Program-made: the position numbers and the translations under genes
Notes under the pieces: generated by a model
Seen by the model: the letters and a program-made list of their open reading frames with translations, nothing else
Told to the model about the DNA's origin: nothing
Database searches by the model: none
Source: a virus
Reading direction: 5' to 3' (one strand)
IMG/VR virus record: IMGVR_UViG_3300024247_000020
Span: 1-26,276 of that record
Length of the DNA stretch: 26,276 nucleotides
Part shown: positions 15,609 through 20,849 of the stretch, piece by piece
Layout: each line of letters opens with the position of its first letter
Position numbering within the stretch: the stretch's first letter is position 1

Positions 15609-16004
15609 TTAGTTAAATACATCTAGCTGTCTTATGCAGCTCCTGATGATAGTATAAGTGGTTCTGTTGGTGTCATCGTCGTCTTCGTAGGTTGGATGCC
15701 ACGATGTAATATTAATAAATGTTTTATCTATATGCTCAATGACTCCGTAGACAGTGCAGACCAGGGGCTTCCCTAAGTCTTGCGCGTGGTCCAAAAAGAC
15801 GACCCTAGCGATGTCTTCAAGCTCTATTTCTTGATCCGCAGCTTCACACGGGCAGCAGGGGTGTTTGCAACAAACTGCTTCCCCTTCGCACCAGCACGTT
15901 TCTTCTTGCGTGCAGTGGAGGCTCTCTGTGTCTGACTTAGGCTTTTCGCTTTCGATGATGGAAGACATCTGTCTGGATTTTTCTTGTTCTTTGAGGTTCC
16001 GCAT
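15609..16004 (-). CDS. Hypothetical protein with Cys-rich N-terminus, partly dual-coded
   Basis: The product is up to 131 aa. The C-terminal 70 residues look like a compact alpha/beta domain seen in small phage proteins (ARVVFLDHAQD, KPLVCTVYGVIEHIDKTFIN, SWHPT, YTIIRSCIRQLD). The first about 60 residues lie inside the 83-aa gene in another frame and contain eight Cys within about 25 residues, partly as CC pairs. ATG at 16004 follows AAAGGACC, a poor but visible ribosome binding site; ATG at 15968 (12 codons later) has none. No start codon downstream of the overlap keeps the conserved-looking domain. So the overlap seems real, although the Cys cluster could be a by-product of dual coding. Function is unknown. 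Confidence 0.65.
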   Translation of the reverse strand: MRNLKEQEKSRQMSSIIESEKPKSDTESLHCTQEETCWCEGEAVCCKHPCCPCEAADQEIELEDIARVVFLDHAQDLGKPLVCTVYGVIEHIDKTFINITSWHPTYEDDDDTNRTTYTIIRSCIRQLDVFN

Positions 16005-16075
16005 GGTCCTTTGATTTTACCGTCGGTGCCTATTCGGACCCAGTTCTGCTTTCGCCAGTTTGCTAGTTCACCCAC
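15824..16075 (-). CDS. Small Lys/Arg-rich protein, DUF5872-like
   Basis: The product is 83 aa, initiated at a GTG (16075) that overlaps the end of the 52-aa gene. Motifs are WVRIGTDGKIKGPCGTSKNK, then RCLPSSKAKSLSQTQRAST, then ARKKKRAGAKGKQFV. The W-IG...GPCG...KCLP-SKA...A-RKKR layout is what I recall as DUF5872, found in large DNA-virus and phage proteins. It ends in VKLRIKK, like its neighbours. Its 3' 181 nt are also read in another frame by the 131-aa gene. The function of the family is not known to me; strong basic charge hints at DNA or RNA contact. Confidence 0.65.
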   Translation of the reverse strand: MGELANWRKQNWVRIGTDGKIKGPCGTSKNKKNPDRCLPSSKAKSLSQTQRASTARKKKRAGAKGKQFVANTPAARVKLRIKK

Positions 16076-16226
16076 GTTTCTTTTTGATTTTAAGTTTAGA
16101 CCGCTTGCCCTTACCGTAGTTAGGGTCTTTGCAGTATTTCGATGCCGCCATGTTAGCGTAAGCGCTCGGATACTTATCGAACGTGCGCTTAGCCCATGCG
16201 ATTCCTTTAGGACATATTTTAGCCAT
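16068..16226 (-). CDS. Small basic protein, 52 aa
   Basis: The product is 52 aa. The N-terminus is MAKICPKGIAWAKRTFDKYP, then SAYANMAASKYCKDPNYGKG, and a basic tail ends KLKIKKKRG. The pattern KICPKGIAWAKRTFDKYPSA followed by a single Cys is one I recall from small cyanophage and pelagiphage proteins of unknown function. Two Cys residues (CPKG and YCKDP) are present. The stop codon (TGA) overlaps the GTG start of the next gene (GTGGGTGA), so translation is probably coupled. The shared Lys-rich C-terminus with its neighbours suggests a common role, perhaps nucleic-acid contact in the capsid, but this is inference. Confidence 0.6.
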   Translation of the reverse strand: MAKICPKGIAWAKRTFDKYPSAYANMAASKYCKDPNYGKGKRSKLKIKKKRG

Positions 16227-16252
16227 GCTTCAACTGAAGGTTACTTGTTCTT

Positions 16253-16309
16253 TCACTTCTTCTTTTTGATGCGAAGGCCTTTTCGTTTAACTTTGTTTTT
16301 ATTATACAT
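16253..16309 (-). CDS. Possible 18-residue basic peptide
   Basis: An ATG at 16309 opens a frame of 18 codons ending TGA at 16253. The peptide MYNKNKVKRKGLRIKKKK is almost entirely basic. Its end resembles the C-termini of the next two proteins (LKIKKKRG and KLRIKK). This may be a real micro-gene, or the remnant of a larger paralogue. No Shine-Dalgarno is seen. It fits exactly in the gap between the 79-aa and 52-aa genes. Confidence 0.35.
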   Translation of the reverse strand: MYNKNKVKRKGLRIKKKK

Positions 16310-16314
16310 AATCT

Positions 16315-16554
16315 TTAACATTTCCAGCGCCTTAGTGCTAACGCTTTGCGTGTAGGGCGTCCCTTAGCGTCTTTCATAGGGCCCTTAACGCCGCTCATGC
16401 GTGCACAGAACGATCTCTTACGGGGACCACCACCAGGCTGAGGTTTCTTAAGTTTACTCCCAGTCTTACTGTTGTAATACTTACGGCCTTTTTCTGTGAG
16501 GCCTCCCTTCTTAGACTTGTGTTCTTTCCTGAGACTGACTCCCTGTCTTTTCAT
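16315..16554 (-). CDS. Small Lys/Arg-rich protein of a family recalled as DUF6321
   Basis: The product is 79 aa, highly basic and Gly/Pro/Lys-rich. The C-terminal half contains GGGPRKRSFCARMSGVKGPM followed by GRPTRKALALRRWKC, a pattern I recall from small proteins of cyanophages and other marine phages (DUF6321, from memory). Two conserved-looking Cys residues are present (FCARM and the terminal WKC). Function is unknown; high charge suggests nucleic-acid binding or packing in the virion, which is inference. It overlaps the end of the amidase gene by 44 nt in another frame and starts after the A/T run at 16557-16574. It begins an island of tiny basic proteins. Confidence 0.75.
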   Translation of the reverse strand: MKRQGVSLRKEHKSKKGGLTEKGRKYYNSKTGSKLKKPQPGGGPRKRSFCARMSGVKGPMKDAKGRPTRKALALRRWKC

Positions 16555-17155
16555 TGTTATAATAATTAATAAATCCTTTTGCCAAAGAAGAACCTAAGGT
16601 GTCAAAGCTATGCTCAAACATCTCCCAGTCTTCTTCGTTGGATCCAAAGAACGGCTCAGTGATAACAGCAGGACAATGCGTTTCTCTTAGGAACTTAGCT
16701 CCTCGGCTCTTCGCTGTCTTCGGTTTAGCCCCTCGGTCTTTGACACCGAAGGTATTCACTACTTGATCCTGGAGGCACTTGGCCAACTTCTCGCTCTTCT
16801 TAGACTTATACCAGTAGAGCATCTCGCTGCCATGTGCCGCAGGTGTCGCCGCGTTAAAGTGTAGTTCGATCGCAGCGTTAACTTTGAGGGCCTTGAGATC
16901 AGCACTCAGGTTCTCCATAGACTCTGCGTAATTGTTCCCGGTATACTCGTGGACAATCACTGAGGGAACACCAGCGTCATCGAGTTCTTCTTTGATAGAC
17001 TTAGCGACCTGGAGGTTATACGTCCACTCGTTGGTCTCTCCGTCACACGCAACAGCGCCCATGTCATTGTATCGACTGTGGCCGACACATATAGCTAACA
17101 CTGGGTCAGCCGGGGGTAACTGTGCGTCATCAGTAAACCATGCTCTACAACTCAT
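16511..17155 (-). CDS. N-acetylmuramoyl-L-alanine amidase (Amidase_3 type), endolysin
   Basis: The product is 214 aa. It is predicted to cut the amide bond between muramic acid and the stem peptide at the end of infection. It fits the zinc amidase family Amidase_3: first zinc His in CVGHSR (H26), a likely Glu in TNEWTYN (E43), second zinc His in ELHFNA (H99), and a catalytic Glu in VITEPFF (E167). The C-terminus is basic and Ser/Gln-rich. T7 uses the unrelated-family gp3.5 amidase encoded in its early/middle region; this phage has an Amidase_3 enzyme placed between scaffold and capsid. No signal peptide is visible, so a holin is needed. Its ATG lies within the lipoprotein gene's last codons. 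Confidence 0.88.
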   Translation of the reverse strand: MSCRAWFTDDAQLPPADPVLAICVGHSRYNDMGAVACDGETNEWTYNLQVAKSIKEELDDAGVPSVIVHEYTGNNYAESMENLSADLKALKVNAAIELHFNAATPAAHGSEMLYWYKSKKSEKLAKCLQDQVVNTFGVKDRGAKPKTAKSRGAKFLRETHCPAVITEPFFGSNEEDWEMFEHSFDTLGSSLAKGFINYYNNEKTGSQSQERTQV

Positions 17156-17342
17156 TCTCTAGGTAGTTAATGTAGTGAAGTAACGCAGAGATCGTTTGTT
17201 TCTCCTCTTTGTCAAAGTCATGGGTATCAAGCCTCTGGATCATCTCGGGTATCCGGCTTGGCCTCAGAGTCGTGCACCCAGTTGTTGATAAGGATGCGAT
17301 TACGAGTGTGCCTGCGATTAGCAAGCTCTTTAGTGTATTCAT
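17145..17342 (-). CDS. Small lipoprotein, o-spanin (Rz1)-like candidate
   Basis: The product is 65 aa. Residues 1-22 form a signal peptide with a basic start and a hydrophobic core (LKSLLIAGTLVIASLS), then TTGC, a lipobox-like site with Cys near residue 23. The mature part is about 42 residues, charged and partly helical (KEEKQTISALLHYINYLENEL). It overlaps the i-spanin-like gene by 116 nt in a different frame and overlaps the amidase start by 11 nt. An outer-membrane lipoprotein embedded in or overlapping an inner-membrane protein gene is typical of Rz/Rz1 pairs. The lack of a proline-rich mature region is unlike lambda Rz1. If correct, the host has an outer membrane. Confidence 0.6.
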   Translation of the reverse strand: MNTLKSLLIAGTLVIASLSTTGCTTLRPSRIPEMIQRLDTHDFDKEEKQTISALLHYINYLENEL

Positions 17343-17412
17343 CTCTTATAGAAAGAAAAAGCCTCCCCAGTGACGGGAAGGCTATAAGTAATCTAACGAT
17401 AGACCCAATCAT
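17227..17412 (-). CDS. Small membrane-anchored protein, i-spanin (Rz)-like candidate
   Basis: The product is 61 aa. The first about 20 residues (MIGSIVRLLIAFPSLGRLFL) form a hydrophobic N-terminal anchor. The rest is charged and helical (SIRDEYTKELANRRHTRNR) and ends in a short acidic tail. One N-terminal span plus a charged helix, overlapping a lipoprotein gene in another frame (17342-17145), is the classic Rz/Rz1 gene layout. However, 61 residues is short for an Rz protein, so the call is tentative. The gene starts inside the stop codon of the candidate holin. A rho-independent terminator hairpin (17383-17351) lies inside its coding sequence, within the membrane-anchor codons. Confidence 0.6.
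   Translation of the reverse strand: MIGSIVRLLIAFPSLGRLFLSIRDEYTKELANRRHTRNRILINNWVHDSEAKPDTRDDPEA
17351..17383 (-). terminator. Intrinsic-terminator-like hairpin inside the i-spanin-like gene
   Basis: On the minus strand AGCCTTCCC pairs with GGGGAGGCT (9 bp, one G-U) around the loop GTCACT, and is followed by TTTTTCTTTC. The geometry matches a rho-independent terminator. It ends 9 nt before the start codon of the lipoprotein gene, so it separates the candidate holin from the lipoprotein and amidase. The same bases encode residues AFPSLGRLFLS of the upstream gene. Confidence 0.7.
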
Positions 17413-17594
17413 TTGTCTTTGGCTTTCCCTACGTTAAGAGCGAGCCAATCAACGACCTTGTAGAGTTTCGCTGCCCAACCGTCGTCAGCAGGTGTCGGTG
17501 TTAACGCTGCGATAGCTGATGCTGCTGCAACGATAGCCGTAAGTGTGCTAATGAGGGTGTCTTTGTTGTCTACGATGTAGTTGATTAGGTTCAT
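17409..17594 (-). CDS. Small single-membrane-span protein, candidate holin
   Basis: The product is 61 aa from the ATG at 17594. A longer in-frame start at 17690 would run back into scaffold and encode an Asn repeat, so it is unlikely. Residues about 12-30 (LISTLTAIVAAASAIAALTP) form one hydrophobic span, followed by a short soluble segment (WAAKLYKVVDWLALNVG) and a basic tail. Small size, one span and position at the head of a cassette containing an amidase make a holin plausible, but there is no diagnostic motif. Its stop overlaps the ATG of the following gene (ATGA), so translation is probably coupled. The leader is a TAA-repeat tract rather than a Shine-Dalgarno. Confidence 0.65.
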   Translation of the reverse strand: MNLINYIVDNKDTLISTLTAIVAAASAIAALTPTPADDGWAAKLYKVVDWLALNVGKAKDK

Positions 17595-17597
17595 GGG

Positions 17598-17618
17598 TTT
17601 ATTATTATTATTATTATA
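17598..17618 (-). repeat. (TAA)n simple repeat between scaffold and candidate holin
   Basis: This is a 21-nt pure A/T tract made mostly of the trinucleotide TAA (minus strand). It begins inside the scaffold stop codon and ends 3 nt before the next ATG. It supplies several in-frame stop codons and an unstructured A/U-rich leader. Length could vary by slippage. Confidence 0.8.
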
Positions 17619-18384
17619 GGATGTCAGACACAGAGAGCCTGCGGTGAACTTCAGCTTGGTAACTTGGGTCCTGCTTGTAACGCGGGTCACTCATGGCCTT
17701 CGACACCATAGCCGAAGACGTAAAGGGAGCAATAGCTTGTCCGGTGGTTTGACCTTGGACTAACTGAGGGGCGCCTCCGCTGGCCGCACGGAACTGTGAA
17801 TATAAGCCTTGTGCTGCCACCTTAGCTTGCTCAACAGTGCCAGTCTCAACGATCTGGTTAAACGCATCAAGTGAACCTTCGTCTAGGTTCTCTGTGGCCC
17901 ATTCAGCCATCGCTTGGTAACCTTCTTGACCACCAACAGACCCATAGACTTCGTTAGCCTGTGTGTCAGCGATTGCCTGTTGTCCTGCAATGTAAGACTC
18001 AACAAGTTGCTTTGGTAGCCCAGATTTCTCTAAGGACTCAAAGGTCTCATCGCTTAACTTACCGGACTCCATGAACTCATCAGTGGCCGCGTTGATAGCA
18101 CTAACAGACTCAGGTTGTTCACCTTCAGGCTCTGGTGTAGCCTCAGGGTTCCCAAGTTTACTTTCAAGTTCCTGGTAGGCAGTCGCCATGTCCTCGGCAC
18201 TCGAGAACTTCTCAGGTAACCACTCAGGGCGGTCAGGTTGCGGTGTGTCTTCTTGTTGTCCTAGCTGTTGCGCTAGTTGTTCCTGGTTATCATCCCAGGC
18301 CTGTGCCATTGAGTCCGTAGAGTCAACAGCTGCTTGTTCTTGAACGGACGGTTCAACGGTCTCGCTCGTTTGTAGTTCTGCCAT
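17614..18384 (-). CDS. Capsid assembly (scaffolding) protein, T7 gp9-like
   Basis: The product is 256 aa and very acidic, rich in Glu and Gln in the first 100 residues. PDRPEWLPEKFSSAEDMATA followed by YQELESKLG is the conserved core of T7-like scaffolds. The C-terminal RYKQDPSYQAEVHRRLSVSD contains the basic helix expected to bind the inner face of the capsid protein. It directs procapsid assembly and leaves before DNA fills the head. It sits directly after the portal, as in T7. Unlike T7, the capsid gene does not follow: about 2.1 kb of lysis and small genes intervene. The stop codon opens into a TAA-repeat tract at 17618-17598. Confidence 0.92.
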   Translation of the reverse strand: MAELQTSETVEPSVQEQAAVDSTDSMAQAWDDNQEQLAQQLGQQEDTPQPDRPEWLPEKFSSAEDMATAYQELESKLGNPEATPEPEGEQPESVSAINAATDEFMESGKLSDETFESLEKSGLPKQLVESYIAGQQAIADTQANEVYGSVGGQEGYQAMAEWATENLDEGSLDAFNQIVETGTVEQAKVAAQGLYSQFRAASGGAPQLVQGQTTGQAIAPFTSSAMVSKAMSDPRYKQDPSYQAEVHRRLSVSDIL

Positions 18385-18386
18385 TT

Positions 18387-19937
18387 TTATTCAGTGGGTT
18401 CTTCTACTCCTTGTTGCCTTTGTTGTTCTAAAGCTTGGTCGCCGAGTGCCTTGACGCCTTGTGGGGCTACTTGCTGCATCATGGCCATCTGTTGGGCCTG
18501 CTGTTTCTCAGCTTGGATCTGCTCATCGTCTTTCACGAGTCCTGCAGTCTTGATGCCTAGTGCCGTAGCGCGTCTCTGGAAATACTGGCTCACATTGACG
18601 AACTCAGCGATCGCCTGGGGGCCTACGACTTGAGCAGCGCCTGCCAAGAACAAGTCAAGTTTCTGTAAGTCGTTCCCTCGTCCTAACGCCTCGACCCCGG
18701 TGATGATCACTGGGTTAACAATGTCCTTAGGTAACGCAGGGAGCTTCTTCTTGCTCTTCATTACGTCCATCAGTCTGTTAACAAATGGCAACTGCATCTC
18801 GTTTGATAATAATGAATATAAACCACCTAACGCTGACTCAAGCTCTTGGGATAACATCCTGATCTCTTCTGCAGTAACACGCTCAGCTTGCCTAACGACA
18901 TTCGAGGTTAACAAGAAGGCAGCGCCGAGCCTGTCAGCAATAACCTTAATCGACGACTCAGCGGTCCTGAAGTCTGCGATCTTGTTGAGCTGTAAGGTCG
19001 TTACGTCCGCAGCGTTACCCTGGACTATCGCGCCACTCGGGGCTTCTGCGAGTGTCCGAGCACGCGTGGTGCCATTAGGATTCACCAAGAACATAACCTT
19101 AGCCGCCGCAGCAGAACCCTCAAGGATCGCCTTAGAGAGTCCCTCAAGTGACTGTAGGTCACCTAAGTATTCCTCGACGTATCCACGTCCATAGCTTTCA
19201 CCGTCGATCCGTGAGAACCTCAGCGGTATAAACGGGTTCTTCGCTTTGTTAACTCGTGACCCTGAGTTCTCCAGTGCGACACCGTTAATGTCTTGATATA
19301 TAATAAATTCATCACCATCGCGACAAGCAGCAGTATACAAGTGAACCTCATCGGTCGGCTGTCCGCCGTTAGTTGCAATCTGGGCCTTGATGTCTTCATC
19401 GAGCACGTCGTAACTGATGTTCTCTTTGGTAGCGATGTGGGTCACGTTGCCCATTGGGTCTCTATCGACGACAAAGCGATCTAAGTGGAACACCCGGATA
19501 CCCCCTTCGTCAGGAAGATACAGCATGACATTCCCTGTGATAATCAGGTGTTTAAGCGCTGAGTGAATCGCTGTGCGATACGCCTCGCGACTAATCTCAT
19601 CCATGACTGACTCTTCGACTTTCTGGAGTGTCTCTTCGATCTCAGAAATCAACTCTTCAGGTGCCCCTTCGTTAGCCAGGGCGTAACTGTCGATGTTCAA
19701 TCGGAAAAACGGGGCGTTAGGCGGAAGGAGTGCTAACAGTAATTTAGAGGCGAGGTTATTTACTCCGCGAGCCCCAACGCCCTGAAAAGGTGTGTCTAGT
19801 CTGCTGTGTGGTCCGTGGCCTTCGTCGGGCATGACGTAGGGTAACGTGAGCTTCGAGCAGGACCGTGCGCGATCTAGGTATTGATAGCGGTGTCCTTCGA
19901 GGCTTGTGTAGACCGCTTGGGCAGTGGTGAATTTCAT
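18387..19937 (-). CDS. Portal (head-tail connector) protein, T7 gp8-like
   Basis: The product is 516 aa, close to the 536 aa of T7 gp8. It forms the dodecameric ring at the capsid vertex through which DNA is packaged and ejected. The N-terminal segment has the typical arrangement: a tyrosine-rich helix (YTSLEGHRYQYLDRA), then LTLPYVMP, then a loop running into NNLASKLLLALLPPNAPFF. Middle motifs SYGRGYVEEYLGDLQSLE and RVTAEEIRMLSQELESALGG are characteristic of T7-type portals. The C-terminus is Gln-rich (residues about 475-510), as in the family. The start is clear, but no Shine-Dalgarno is visible; the leader is the A/T run at 19942-19960. The scaffold gene starts 2 nt after the stop. Confidence 0.95.
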   Translation of the reverse strand: MKFTTAQAVYTSLEGHRYQYLDRARSCSKLTLPYVMPDEGHGPHSRLDTPFQGVGARGVNNLASKLLLALLPPNAPFFRLNIDSYALANEGAPEELISEIEETLQKVEESVMDEISREAYRTAIHSALKHLIITGNVMLYLPDEGGIRVFHLDRFVVDRDPMGNVTHIATKENISYDVLDEDIKAQIATNGGQPTDEVHLYTAACRDGDEFIIYQDINGVALENSGSRVNKAKNPFIPLRFSRIDGESYGRGYVEEYLGDLQSLEGLSKAILEGSAAAAKVMFLVNPNGTTRARTLAEAPSGAIVQGNAADVTTLQLNKIADFRTAESSIKVIADRLGAAFLLTSNVVRQAERVTAEEIRMLSQELESALGGLYSLLSNEMQLPFVNRLMDVMKSKKKLPALPKDIVNPVIITGVEALGRGNDLQKLDLFLAGAAQVVGPQAIAEFVNVSQYFQRRATALGIKTAGLVKDDEQIQAEKQQAQQMAMMQQVAPQGVKALGDQALEQQRQQGVEEPTE

Positions 19938-19949
19938 AAAGATATAATA

Positions 19950-20288
19950 TTAAATAATTTCCTCAGGCTCAGGCTTGATCGACAAGAACTCTAACTGAGT
20001 TAACTCTTGGACACCCTCGGACCCCTCTAGCATAGCGTCGTCGTTGGATGTAAAGCGCCAGCAGTCGATGGCTATGAGTCGTCCACTGCCGTCGGTGGCT
20101 TCAGCCAGGCTTTCAACAGGTGGAAGTCCGGTGATCGTTGTGCCTTGCTTGTTCGGATAGCCACGGTCTGAGTCTACGGCTGCAACAAGTCCCGTGTAGA
20201 GTTCGTCGGGCTGCACTACGTAATAACGAAACCCTGTGTCAGCTCGTGACTGTTCGATGTCTGTAAGTGGTTCTTGTTGTTCGTCCAT
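19950..20288 (-). CDS. Hypothetical protein, small and acidic
   Basis: The product is 112 aa and acidic, with no visible signal, membrane segment or catalytic motif. The pattern GFRYYVVQPDELYTGLVAAV near residue 20 loosely parallels the start of the preceding protein. The C-terminal half (LIAIDCWRF, then QLEFLSIKPEPEEII) looks beta-rich. It overlaps the preceding gene by one nucleotide and ends 12 nt before the portal start codon. That spacer is the A/T run at 19942-19960. A virion or fibre-connector role is conceivable from position, but I do not recognise the family. Confidence 0.65.
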   Translation of the reverse strand: MDEQQEPLTDIEQSRADTGFRYYVVQPDELYTGLVAAVDSDRGYPNKQGTTITGLPPVESLAEATDGSGRLIAIDCWRFTSNDDAMLEGSEGVQELTQLEFLSIKPEPEEII

Positions 20289-20611
20289 TAGTCTATCAGT
20301 TCAAGTTCGTCGAGAAGCTCAAGGTCTTCTTCGACAGGTGGCTCCCAGCTTAGGCGTTGTAGGTAGGTCTCAAGGTTAATCTCTTCGATACCATCTAGGT
20401 CAAAGTTATCAGACTCAAGGATGCCACTGCGCTTAACACAATAGAGTCTGTCGCTGTTGGTCTCAGGGTCTAAGAAAGTGTTATCCCAAAGAGCAAGCCA
20501 GCGTTCACTTTGTTCGTCTGGTAGGTTCCTTGCGGTGTTACCAGCGGCTGTCAAGGTGTCATAAGATGCCTCGTTGCTGAACCTAAAGAATCGATGGGTT
20601 TCGTCTGTCAT
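20288..20611 (-). CDS. Hypothetical protein, small and acidic
   Basis: The product is 107 aa and strongly acidic at the C-terminus (VEEDLELLDELELID). The N-terminus has HRFFRFSNEASYDTLTAAGN, a possible beta strand followed by a helix. No catalytic motif, signal peptide or membrane segment is visible. Its ATG overlaps the stop of the upstream gene, and its stop overlaps the ATG of the downstream gene, which indicates translational coupling. It shows faint resemblance to the next protein (R-F/Y-F/Y, then L.AA, then R..P), perhaps an ancient duplication. Function is unknown; its place between fibres and portal suggests a structural or assembly role. Confidence 0.65.
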   Translation of the reverse strand: MTDETHRFFRFSNEASYDTLTAAGNTARNLPDEQSERWLALWDNTFLDPETNSDRLYCVKRSGILESDNFDLDGIEEINLETYLQRLSWEPPVEEDLELLDELELID

Positions 20612-20847
20612 TAGTTAAGGTCTTCTAAGGGTGGAAAGAAGTCGGAGATAGAGTCAACTGTAGGGGCATCTTCTTCGCCGTCGATGAGCTGGTAACCGTT
20701 GTGCTTAAGGATTGCAAAGCTCCCACCTTCGTGATGCTCAACCACATTAGCCCAGCGCACCGTAGTGCTGCCATCGTAGCCTTGGGCCTCCACGATTTTA
20801 TCGTTGTAAGCTTCAAGCTCTTCCTTGTCTTGTGATGTATAATACAT
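20611..20847 (-). CDS. Small acidic hypothetical protein
   Basis: The product is 78 aa, acidic, with no membrane segment. The N-terminus MYYTSQDKEELEAYNDKI looks helical. The core VRWANVVEHHEGGSFAILKH looks like a compact alpha/beta fold, and the tail is Asp/Glu-rich (FFPPLEDLN). I recall similar small proteins beside fibre genes in T7-like marine phages, but I cannot assign a family name. It starts two nucleotides after the LRR fibre stop codon, and its stop codon overlaps the ATG of the next gene. It therefore belongs to the same translationally coupled string. A role in fibre assembly or attachment is possible from position only. Confidence 0.65.
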   Translation of the reverse strand: MYYTSQDKEELEAYNDKIVEAQGYDGSTTVRWANVVEHHEGGSFAILKHNGYQLIDGEEDAPTVDSISDFFPPLEDLN

Positions 20848-20849
20848 AA

